From positions 1 through 7,858 of the forward strand of contig CAIPFQ010000020.1 of assembly GCA_903864395.1 (NCBI GenBank): DNA of 7,858 nt, written 5' to 3'. The notes under the pieces are model-generated. The model was given only the letters and a program-made list of their open reading frames with translations. It did not search any database and was not told the origin of the DNA. This stretch comes from an uncultured Chlamydiae bacterium (GTDB taxonomy: Bacteria > Chlamydiota > Chlamydiia > Chlamydiales > SM23-39). Positions 1-5,686 of this stretch are shown piece after piece (positions within the stretch are counted from its first letter, which is position 1; each line of letters begins with the position of its first letter). The position numbers and the translations under genes were made by a program.

Positions 1-111
1 ATTCTCGTCAATTACAAAAACCTCTTCCACAGGGTTTTTTATCTCCTCGGAAGCAACAGTCACTGGAACAGTAGTGCTTAAAAGAATAAAAGTTAATAAA
101 GTACTTAACAT
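1..111 (-). CDS. Exported protein of unknown function, N-terminal fragment (runs off the left edge)
   Basis: Reading leftward from an ATG at 111-109 there are 37 codons with no stop before the window ends. The first 20 residues (MLSTLLTFILLSTTVPVTVA) form a hydrophobic segment ending in small residues, followed by an acidic stretch (SEEIKNPVEE). This looks like a signal peptide cut after VTVA, although the usual basic residue near the start is missing. A clear Shine-Dalgarno AGGAG lies at 121-125, nine bases before the ATG, which supports the start. The visible mature part is too short to assign a family. It lies 90 bp downstream of the DUF378 gene on the same strand and may share its transcript. 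There is no lipobox cysteine in the visible part, so a soluble periplasmic or outer-membrane protein is more likely than a lipoprotein. That the ORF is real is likely; its function is unknown. Confidence 0.6.
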   Translation of the reverse strand, partial: MLSTLLTFILLSTTVPVTVASEEIKNPVEEVFVIDEN

Positions 112-143
112 ATAGTTTTTCTCCTAGTTAAAAACCAAGAGAA

Positions 144-168
144 TAACTGAACTAACCCTATTCAGTCA
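144..168 (-). repeat. Small inverted repeat between the DUF378 gene and the exported-protein gene
   Basis: ACTGAA at 146-151 pairs with TTCAGT at 161-166 around a nine-base spacer. On the minus-strand transcript it extends by one G-U and one A-U pair to 144/168. A short U run (131-135 on the template) follows about nine bases later, not immediately. It could attenuate or process the transcript, but it is too weak to call a terminator. Confidence 0.25.
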
Positions 169-201
169 ATAGACATGCAATTCTTTAGTTTCGCGATTCT
201 T

Positions 202-459
202 TTATTTTTTGCAACAATTTCCTGAGGAATTGCATTTACAAGAAGAGCCGCAGCCACCCCCGCTAGAGCCACAACGTGTTAAGCATCGAATGGAGCAAAG
301 ACCCGCGATTCCTATAAGAGCATAAATAACCCTCGCAGAGGTCGTATCCATGCCACCAAAAATACTTGCAACGAGATCGTATTTAAAAAACCCGACTAAG
401 CCCCAATTCAGCGCGCCTATGATCAGCAGCAATGTGGCTACAAATTTTACACATTTCAT
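202..459 (-). CDS. DUF378 family small membrane protein with cysteine-rich C-terminal tail
   Basis: This is an 85-residue protein. Residues 5-25 form a first membrane helix containing the DUF378 hallmark GALNWGLVGFF, followed by DLVASIFGG and a second helix at about 44-58 (RVIYALIGIAGLC). This two-helix pattern is the DUF378 family (YuzA-like), whose function is unknown. Unusually, the family core is followed by a short tail rich in Cys, Gly and Ser: eight cysteines lie at residues 55, 59, 63, 70, 74, 76, 82 and 83, with one more at residue 3. That suggests metal or thiol chemistry, which is inference only. The ATG at 459-457 has AGGGGG at 465-470, five bases upstream, and a promoter at 502-530. 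The gene is divergent from adk. Family assignment is confident; function is unknown. Confidence 0.85.
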   Translation of the reverse strand: MKCVKFVATLLLIIGALNWGLVGFFKYDLVASIFGGMDTTSARVIYALIGIAGLCSIRCLTRCGSSGGGCGSSCKCNSSGNCCKK

Positions 460-501
460 CCTATCCCCCTAAACTTTTGATAAACTCTCTCTCTACTCTT
501 C

Positions 502-530
502 ATCCTATTACAAATTTATTTCCTTGTCAA
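502..530 (-). promoter_or_regulatory. Sigma-70/sigma-66-type promoter for the DUF378 gene
   Basis: On the minus strand, a perfect -35 box TTGACA (525-530) is separated by 17 bp from TAGGAT (502-507, four of six matches to TATAAT). Transcription should start near 495, leaving a leader of about 36 nt that contains the AGGGGG ribosome-binding site. Box quality and spacing make this the best promoter in the window. Confidence 0.7.
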
Positions 531-748
531 TAAGAGCTGAGTATACAAAAAAAACTGAGGAGGTCTGCTTTTTTCCTAGGAACAAAGAGAAGCGATCGTT
601 TAAACTAGGGAGGGGAATTACAAAACTCATTTGCCCATTGCAAAGCAATCTTGTAACTCCCTGTAAACTCTGTGCAATTTTCAAGGGATTCGGGTCTATG
701 CTCGGTGTAGTCATTCAAAGTGCGATCGTCACATCGAAACTATCTCAG
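531..748 (+). other. Upstream region of adk, no gene recognised
   Basis: The plus strand is open in the adk frame from 524, but this stretch shows no family resemblance and adenylate kinases begin at the residue encoded at 749. I therefore treat it as non-coding leader or promoter DNA. It contains purine-rich Shine-Dalgarno look-alikes at 558-563 (AGGAGG) and 608-615 with no usable start codon behind them. It also has a 13-bp palindrome, ATTGC-AAA-GCAAT, at 637-649. I could not find a convincing -35/-10 pair for adk; TATACA at 542-547 is the best -10 candidate but has a poor -35. Confidence 0.35.
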
Positions 749-1435
749 ATGGAAAGGCCTGCGATTATCATTCTCATGGGTCCCCCTGGCTCAGGGAAAG
801 GGACGCACGCGATCCCTTTAAGCGTAAAATTACATCTTCCGCATATTTCCACGGGGGATCTGTTTCGCGCTAACATGCGCGAAGAAACCCCATTAGGGCA
901 AGAAGCGAAGGGCTATATTGAGCAAGGGAAGCTCGTCCCTGACACTCTTGTCTTAAAAATGTTATTTTCAAGAATTCAGCAACCCGATTGCGCAAGAGGT
1001 TGCATCCTCGATGGCTTTCCGCGCACGATCCTTCAAGCAGAAGCCTTTGCTTCCCTCGTGGGAAACGCGCGGCTTACTGTCATTTATCTCAATGTTCCTG
1101 ACCCTCTTCTCATCGAACGAATTTCTGGGCGGCTCTCTTGCAAAACTTGCGCCCAATCTTATCACACTAAATACCGTCCGCCTCAGACTCCTGGCCTTTG
1201 TGATGTCTGCTCGGCTCCCCTTTTTCAAAGAAGCGATGATCGGGAAGAAATTCTCATAGAGCGGCTTACAGTATATCACAAGGAGACGGCTCCCCTCATT
1301 CAATATTATGCAAAACAAAAAGACACACTGTGCGAGATCGACGCCGCACTTCCTGCGGAGCAAGTGCTCGTTCTTATTTTAGAGACGACGCATCCTCTAC
1401 TTCTTTCTCAGAGGGCTTTGGGGCTTTCCTCTTGA
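749..1435 (+). CDS. adk: Adenylate kinase with zinc-type LID domain
   Basis: This cytosolic enzyme interconverts ATP + AMP and 2 ADP. From the ATG at 749 it is 228 residues, a normal length for a long-LID bacterial enzyme. The P-loop GPPGSGKGT is at 11-19, followed by the AMP-binding segment (HISTGDLFR, 32-40) and the DGFPRT motif at 88-93. The LID carries paired cysteines at 131/134 and 151/154, the four-cysteine pattern that binds structural zinc, and is followed by QRSDD (160-164). The frame is open upstream to a TTG at 524 and has an ATG at 698, but homology begins at MERPAIIILMGPPGSGKG, so I chose 749. No good Shine-Dalgarno precedes 749; AAGGGATTCGGG before 698 is somewhat better, so a 17-residue longer product cannot be excluded. 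The C-terminus (after about 205) is less conserved. The gene converges with acn. Confidence 0.95.
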   Translation: MERPAIIILMGPPGSGKGTHAIPLSVKLHLPHISTGDLFRANMREETPLGQEAKGYIEQGKLVPDTLVLKMLFSRIQQPDCARGCILDGFPRTILQAEAFASLVGNARLTVIYLNVPDPLLIERISGRLSCKTCAQSYHTKYRPPQTPGLCDVCSAPLFQRSDDREEILIERLTVYHKETAPLIQYYAKQKDTLCEIDAALPAEQVLVLILETTHPLLLSQRALGLSS

Positions 1436-1465
1436 AAAAGCACCGAAGCGCGTGCAAAGACATTT

Positions 1466-1517
1466 TGAGTGCCGTCTAAAAACTATTAAAAATGCTAAGT
1501 ACACTCATTGCTTTTTT
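1466..1517 (+). terminator. Possible weak terminator downstream of adk
   Basis: TGAGTG (1466-1471) can pair with CACTCA (1502-1507) around a 30-base loop, and a six-T run follows at 1512-1517. The stem is short and AT-containing and the loop is long, so this is only a candidate. No better stem with a T tract is present between the two convergent genes. Confidence 0.25.
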
Positions 1518-1544
1518 CTCTATCCTAACAAACGAGAGAAAAAA
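1512..1544. repeat. 10-bp perfect inverted repeat between convergent adk and acn
   Basis: TTTTTTCTCT (1512-1521) is the exact reverse complement of AGAGAAAAAA (1535-1544), with a 13-base spacer. On either strand the 5' arm is U-rich and the 3' arm A-rich, so neither transcript ends its stem with a U tract as an intrinsic terminator would. It could still fold and protect or pause both convergent transcripts. Confidence 0.5.
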
Positions 1545-1546
1545 AT

Positions 1547-3505
1547 CTACGACTGCAATCCGTGCTTCACCATATAGTTGATGAGTCCACCTTCCAAAAG
1601 AACATCGCGTTCATGTTCAGAAAGAGGGCATTTCATCAAAAGCTCTTTCTTTTTTGTCTGGTTCCATAAAGTAAAACCGTTTCCCTTGCGCAAACACTCA
1701 TGAATATCCTTGAGGATCAAAACATCGTCTCGATCCACCCCCTTCCAGTCATTTTCTTGGGAAAAGCTCAAAGGCAAAATCCCAAAATTAATCAAATTGC
1801 TTCGATGAATCCTCGCGTAACTTTTCGCAAGCACAGCTTTGATACCGAGAAAACTCGGAGCGAGCGCCGCGTGCTCTCGGCTCGATCCTTGCCCATAATT
1901 TGAACCAGCAACAATAAAAGAGCCACCTTTTTGATGATGCATCGCCCGTTTATAAAAGTTCTCATCGACCTGGGAAAAGGTAAATTTGCTGATCTCAGGA
2001 ATATTGCTGCGAAAAGGGAGAACTTTGGAACCTGCGGGAGAAATTTCATCCGTGGAAATATTATTTTCGAGCTTTAAGAGGACAGGCCCTTCCAGATGAC
2101 TCGGCAAAACGCCGAATTGCGGCAGGGGCTGAATGTTGGGCCCTCGCAAAATCTTCACATTTTTACCATCCTTCGGCGGCGGATATACCATATCGCGACT
2201 GAGAATGATTTTTGTAGGCTCCTTATAGCGAGGATACGCAATTTTGAGCTTTTTTTGCAGATCGCGCGGATCGGTAATTTCTCCCATGAGAGCGGAGGCG
2301 ATCGCCGTCTCTGGACTGCAAAGATATACTTTGTCCTCTCGAGTCCCAGAGCGCCCTGGGAAATTTCTCGGAACTGTACGCAAAGAAATTTTATCTGTCG
2401 CAGGGGCTTGCCCCATCCCAATGCAGCCATTGCAGCCTGCTTGGTGGATCCGCGCACCGCCCGCAATCAAATGCGATAAAGCCCCCATCTTTGTCAAATT
2501 TTCCAAAATTTGACGCGAAGAGGGATTGATATCCAAGGAAACTCGTTCATGGACTTTGCGATTTTTCAAAATCATGGCAGGCACAGCGAAATCGCGCAGC
2601 CCTGGGTTTGCAGAAGAACCAATCATCACCTGAAACACTTCTCTTCCCGCAACATCGCTCACAGGAACAACATTACCCGGGCTACTGGGGCATGCAATCA
2701 AGGGGACGAGTTTTGAAAGATCGATCGCATCTTGTAAATCATACGTAGCGCCGCGGTCAGCTGCAAGAGGTGTCCAGTCTTTGAGTCTCCCTTGCTGTTT
2801 TAAAAATGCTTTCGTCTGAAGGTCGGACGGAAACACCGAGGTCGTAGCACCCAATTCAGCCCCCATATTTGCAATCACATGGCGATCCATCGCCGTCAGA
2901 TATTTGAGTCCAGGGCCATAGTACTCAATAATGTTTCCTACGCCCCCATCGACATTGTGGCGGCGAAGCATTTCTAAAATCACATCTTTTGCGCTCACCC
3001 ATGCAGGAAGCTTGCCCGTGAGCTTGACGCCCATAATTTTTGGCATTTTGACGTAAAAGGGCTGACCTACTGCAGCGAGAGCCACTTCAAGCCCTCCTGA
3101 GCCGATGGCAAGCATCCCCATCGAACCTGCGGCGCAGGTGTGGCTATCGGAGCCAATGAGAAGTTTTCCAGGTCTTCCAAAACGCTCCATATGGACGGGA
3201 TGACTCACGCCATTGCCTGGAGGGCTAAACCAGATCCCATACTTTGCTGCAGAGGTTTGCAAAAAAATGTGATCGTCGGCGTTCTTGAAATCGTTTTGCA
3301 CGAGATTGTGATCGACGTATTGGGCGGAAATTTCAGTCTTCACCCGCTTTACACCCATGGCATCCAGCTCGAGCATCACCATCGTGCCTGTCGCGTCTTG
3401 CGTGAGCGTTTGGTCCACTTTGAGACCTAGCTCTGAGCCTGGGGTCATCTCACCGCTAAGGCGGTGACTTTCGATCAGCTTCTGAGCCACATTTTTCGCG
3501 CGCAT
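1547..3505 (-). CDS. acn: Aconitate hydratase, short (about 650-residue) bacterial type
   Basis: This enzyme isomerises citrate and isocitrate in the cytosolic TCA cycle. The 652-residue length and layout match the short putative-aconitase family rather than the roughly 900-residue AcnA/AcnB. The N-terminal domains carry GSDSHT (118-123) and GMLAIGSGGLE (130-140). Cluster cysteines 358 and 361 lie in AGCNGCIG. The swivel domain has NNISTDEISPAG (481-492), the active-site loop GSNYGQGSSREHAAL (534-548) with SSRE at 541-544, and IHRSNLINFGILPL (566-579). One feature is odd: where aconitases and isopropylmalate isomerases usually have GSCTN, this protein has GSSAN (296-300), so the first cluster ligand is Ser298. 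The start ATG has AGGAA at 3511-3515, five bases upstream. It lies downstream of the dicarboxylate carrier, separated by a MITE-like element. A homoaconitase or isopropylmalate isomerase role is less likely because both large and small domains are fused. Confidence 0.9.
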   Translation of the reverse strand: MRAKNVAQKLIESHRLSGEMTPGSELGLKVDQTLTQDATGTMVMLELDAMGVKRVKTEISAQYVDHNLVQNDFKNADDHIFLQTSAAKYGIWFSPPGNGVSHPVHMERFGRPGKLLIGSDSHTCAAGSMGMLAIGSGGLEVALAAVGQPFYVKMPKIMGVKLTGKLPAWVSAKDVILEMLRRHNVDGGVGNIIEYYGPGLKYLTAMDRHVIANMGAELGATTSVFPSDLQTKAFLKQQGRLKDWTPLAADRGATYDLQDAIDLSKLVPLIACPSSPGNVVPVSDVAGREVFQVMIGSSANPGLRDFAVPAMILKNRKVHERVSLDINPSSRQILENLTKMGALSHLIAGGARIHQAGCNGCIGMGQAPATDKISLRTVPRNFPGRSGTREDKVYLCSPETAIASALMGEITDPRDLQKKLKIAYPRYKEPTKIILSRDMVYPPPKDGKNVKILRGPNIQPLPQFGVLPSHLEGPVLLKLENNISTDEISPAGSKVLPFRSNIPEISKFTFSQVDENFYKRAMHHQKGGSFIVAGSNYGQGSSREHAALAPSFLGIKAVLAKSYARIHRSNLINFGILPLSFSQENDWKGVDRDDVLILKDIHECLRKGNGFTLWNQTKKKELLMKCPLSEHERDVLLEGGLINYMVKHGLQS

Positions 3506-3518
3506 AAAGATTCCTATG

Positions 3519-3629
3519 GGTTAGCTCGACTTTATCCATTTTTTAGCCTCGCTTGACTCGCCTACTTGCCCCGAAGACAAGTTCTTCGAGCCCTTCGTGG
3601 CTAAAAAATGGACAAAATCGAGGTTAGCT
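3519..3629. mobile_element. MITE-like non-autonomous element with 23-bp terminal inverted repeats
   Basis: The left end 3526-3548 and right end 3599-3621 are reverse complements at 21 of 23 positions, with the inner 14 bases (TCCATTTTTTAGCC) exact; both ends begin TCGA. Directly outside lie identical copies of GGTTAGCT at 3519-3526 and 3622-3629, the pattern of a target-site duplication. The left copy shares its last base with the repeat, so the duplication is 7 or 8 bp. The 50-base centre can form competing small stems: ACTTG 3564-3568 with CAAGT 3578-3582, or CGAAGA 3572-3577 with TCTTCG 3583-3588. It has no coding capacity. It fills most of the 157-bp gap between the carrier gene and acn and would fold into a long hairpin in a read-through transcript. 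Confidence 0.65.
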
Positions 3630-3662
3630 TTCTTTTTGCAACATAGCGAAGTGGTTATTTTT

Positions 3663-5060
3663 TCACCACAGACCTAAAATCTTCCACCATAAACCGCCGA
3701 AAATCATCCAGATACAAAGATTTAGAGACCCTACGATAGCTCCCACCTTCCACCATTGGCCAATAGAAACAAAGCCTGTCCCAAATAAAATAGGGGCAGG
3801 TCCCGACGCATAATGGGTCAGACCTCCAAAAAGACTGCTCAAGAAACCAAACAGAAGCGCAGCGAGTTGAGGTGGCGCGCCGAGCGCTTTTGCGAGAATT
3901 AGAAAGGGAACATACATCGCCGTGATATGTCCTACGTTGCTTGCAAAAAGATAGTGAGAATAAAAATAAAGAATCGAAAGAAAAATGAGCCCTATCCCCC
4001 AATTAAAGCCAGAGACGTAGCCGATGATTGATTCACTAAGCCAAGACATGAAGCCAAACTGATTGAGGAAAGCGGGCAAAGTGATCAAAACAGCAAACCA
4101 GATAAATGTGTCCCAAGCACTATGCTCTTCCAAAATATCTTTCCAGCGCAAAACGCCTGTGATCAAAAGAATCGCAAGCCCCATCATAGCGGCCACTGTC
4201 GCTTTGATTCCAAAAAACGAGCCTCCAATCCAAAGAGTGATTAAAAAAATCAGCGTAAAAAAAGTAATCCACTCTTCTTTTTTCATCGAACCCATGCGCT
4301 CTAATCTCTCTTGCGCCATCTGCCGTGCATGAGGTGTTTTGCGAATGGCAGGAGAGACTAAACGGAAAATGACATACGGAACGATGGCAAGGCTGATAAG
4401 ACCGGGAACAATAGCAGCAGAGGCCCATCCGAGCCAAGAAATCTCAATGCCGTGGGGCCTCACAAATTCTGCAATGAGCGGATTGCCCGCCATCGAAGTC
4501 AAAAACATCGCGCTCGTGATCGCAGTGCCCTGAAACGCGGCTAATGTAAGAAAAGCACCCATCTTCGGATCGTGAGAGCTGCCTGTAAACACCTCTGCAA
4601 GAGATTTTAGCAGAGGAAAAATAATGCCGCCCGCGCGTGCGGTCAAACTAGGGATGAGAGGCGCGATGAGAAGATCGGAGGCGACCAGTCCGTAACCGAG
4701 TCCCAAACTACTTTTACCGATCAAGCCCATGATCCAATAAGCGATCCGGTTGCCCAACCCAGAGGAGATAAAGCCTCGCGCAATAAAAAAAGCAAAAAGC
4801 ACTAGCCAAACGATCTCGTTGCTAAACCCGCTAAAGGCTTCAGTGAAGGTCAGTGTATGGGTTGCAACACTGACAGTCAAAGAGAGAAGAGCGACTGTAC
4901 CCATGGGGAAAGGTTTTAAGATAACCCCTGCGATCGTCGCTGCAAACAGAGCGAACAGATGCCAGGCTTTGACATCGAGCCCCTCAGGCGTTGGCAAAGC
5001 CCAAAAAAAGAGACCGATAGAAATCGACAAAGCAAAGAGAAGAGCGTTTTTTCGTTCCAT
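3663..5060 (-). CDS. DASS-family dicarboxylate carrier, 2-oxoglutarate/malate translocator type
   Basis: This inner-membrane carrier of the divalent anion:sodium symporter family resembles the plastid 2-oxoglutarate/malate translocator and its chlamydial homologue (SodiT/YbhI group). It has 465 residues with about a dozen hydrophobic segments. Visible family segments are the first helix (6-22), KAWHLFALFAATIAGVI (31-47), SGFSNEIVWLVLFAFFIARG (77-96), SAMFLTSMAGNPL (183-195), the second substrate/sodium half-site FASNVGHITAMY (372-383) and GGLTHYASGPAPILFG (412-427), ending WWKILGLW. A charged loop (about 240-265) separates the two halves. I prefer the ATG at 5060. The frame is also open to a TTG at 5078, four bases past the RDD stop, and neither start has a Shine-Dalgarno, so translation may be coupled to the RDD gene. 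Probable substrates are 2-oxoglutarate, malate or related dicarboxylates; this is inferred from the family. Confidence 0.88.
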   Translation of the reverse strand: MERKNALLFALSISIGLFFWALPTPEGLDVKAWHLFALFAATIAGVILKPFPMGTVALLSLTVSVATHTLTFTEAFSGFSNEIVWLVLFAFFIARGFISSGLGNRIAYWIMGLIGKSSLGLGYGLVASDLLIAPLIPSLTARAGGIIFPLLKSLAEVFTGSSHDPKMGAFLTLAAFQGTAITSAMFLTSMAGNPLIAEFVRPHGIEISWLGWASAAIVPGLISLAIVPYVIFRLVSPAIRKTPHARQMAQERLERMGSMKKEEWITFFTLIFLITLWIGGSFFGIKATVAAMMGLAILLITGVLRWKDILEEHSAWDTFIWFAVLITLPAFLNQFGFMSWLSESIIGYVSGFNWGIGLIFLSILYFYSHYLFASNVGHITAMYVPFLILAKALGAPPQLAALLFGFLSSLFGGLTHYASGPAPILFGTGFVSIGQWWKVGAIVGSLNLCIWMIFGGLWWKILGLW

Positions 5061-5082
5061 GAGTTTTGGATCATACAAAAGT

Positions 5083-5640
5083 TTAGGAATTATGGAAATA
5101 GGTAAAAAACGCTAGGGTCGTAAAAACGCCCGAAAGCACTATACGCCAGCTTGGCACGGATGTATATCGAACCTGAATCGCCTCTTCTCGATCCCAGGAG
5201 GTCGTTTTCGTAACGACCAACCGATAATAGCTAAATCCCAAACAAAACACATTGATCACCGGAATCATCATCCCCAATCCCCGCAACCACACTTGAAAAC
5301 TTCTTTTCAAGGCAATGCGAAATGGAAATTTCTTTTGCCTGCCTCTCCAGAGCTGAATGCCGAGGAATTTTTTCCCAGGCGTAGAGCCAAAAAAACAAAG
5401 AAGGGCGGCTTCAAGAGGAATCCAAGCAGCGTATTCAAAAGGAGCGAAGGAGGCATATTTTGCAGGAGGGATAAAGTTTTTACAAAGGATTTTTAGTCCC
5501 CAGAGCAAAAGCAAAAACCAGGCATAATCAAGGAAGCGGCTCAAAAAGCGCAACCAAGGATTTGGAATCAATCGCTTGTCCTGCGCCGTCTTCGACGGAT
5601 CGAGAATAATTTCCGAAGGGTCAATCGCTCGTTGGCTCAT
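5083..5640 (-). CDS. RDD family membrane protein
   Basis: This 185-residue integral membrane protein belongs to the RDD family, named for conserved Arg and Asp residues. Here the first-helix signature is RFLSRFLDYAW (31-41, with Arg35 and Asp38), and the second family motif is GSTPGKKFLG (85-94). The third, usually with a WDR-like end, appears as TSWDREEAIQ (147-156). About four hydrophobic segments are visible, at roughly 36-53, 68-84, 122-139 and 166-182. Family function is poorly defined; some members have been proposed as transporters. The ATG at 5640-5638 follows a strong promoter so closely that the mRNA should be almost leaderless, and no Shine-Dalgarno is visible. The stop lies 22 bp before the ATG of the carrier gene, so the two probably form an operon and may act together at the membrane (inference). 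Confidence 0.85.
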   Translation of the reverse strand: MSQRAIDPSEIILDPSKTAQDKRLIPNPWLRFLSRFLDYAWFLLLLWGLKILCKNFIPPAKYASFAPFEYAAWIPLEAALLCFFGSTPGKKFLGIQLWRGRQKKFPFRIALKRSFQVWLRGLGMMIPVINVFCLGFSYYRLVVTKTTSWDREEAIQVRYTSVPSWRIVLSGVFTTLAFFTYFHNS

Positions 5641-5649
5641 AGAGCTCTA
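5640..5649. repeat. 10-bp perfect palindrome over the transcription start of the RDD gene
   Basis: TAGAGCTCTA is self-complementary and joins the -10 box to the start codon, whose A (complement of 5640) is its last base on the minus strand. It sits where a repressor could block initiation. A palindrome this short can arise by chance, so an operator role is speculative. Confidence 0.25.
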
Positions 5650-5678
5650 GTATAGCGAAAAATTAGACAAGTTGGCAA
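5649..5678 (-). promoter_or_regulatory. Promoter of the RDD-carrier operon
   Basis: On the minus strand, TTGCCA (5673-5678, five of six) and TATACT (5649-5654, five of six) are 18 bp apart. The -35 box starts nine bases after the stop of the upstream gene. Expected initiation is near 5642, only a few bases before the ATG at 5640, which implies a leaderless or nearly leaderless message. Confidence 0.65.
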
Positions 5679-5686
5679 CCCTATCT

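Noticed and set aside
508..714. 68-codon minus-strand frame upstream of the DUF378 gene
   Set aside because: It overlaps the strong promoter at 502-530, has no ribosome-binding site or recognisable domain, and looks like a chance open frame.
524..748. 75-codon N-terminal extension of adenylate kinase starting at TTG 524
   Set aside because: No family resemblance, no ribosome-binding site before 524, and the -35 box of the divergent promoter lies there. Known adenylate kinases begin at the residue encoded at 749.
968..1363. 131-codon minus-strand frame inside adk
   Set aside because: It lies wholly antisense to a clearly conserved enzyme and has no protein-like features of its own.
1512..1544. 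Bidirectional intrinsic terminator between adk and acn
   Set aside because: The perfect 10-bp inverted repeat has its T-rich arm first on both strands, so neither RNA would have a stem followed by a U tract. It is kept only as an inverted repeat.
2096..2479. Plus-strand frames of up to 127 codons inside the aconitase gene
   Set aside because: They are antisense shadows of a conserved coding region, with cysteine- and arginine-rich compositions typical of such shadows.
5061..5078. TTG 5078 as the start of the dicarboxylate carrier
   Set aside because: It adds six residues outside the conserved region, and the ATG at 5060 fits the usual N-terminus. It cannot be fully excluded, because neither start has a Shine-Dalgarno.
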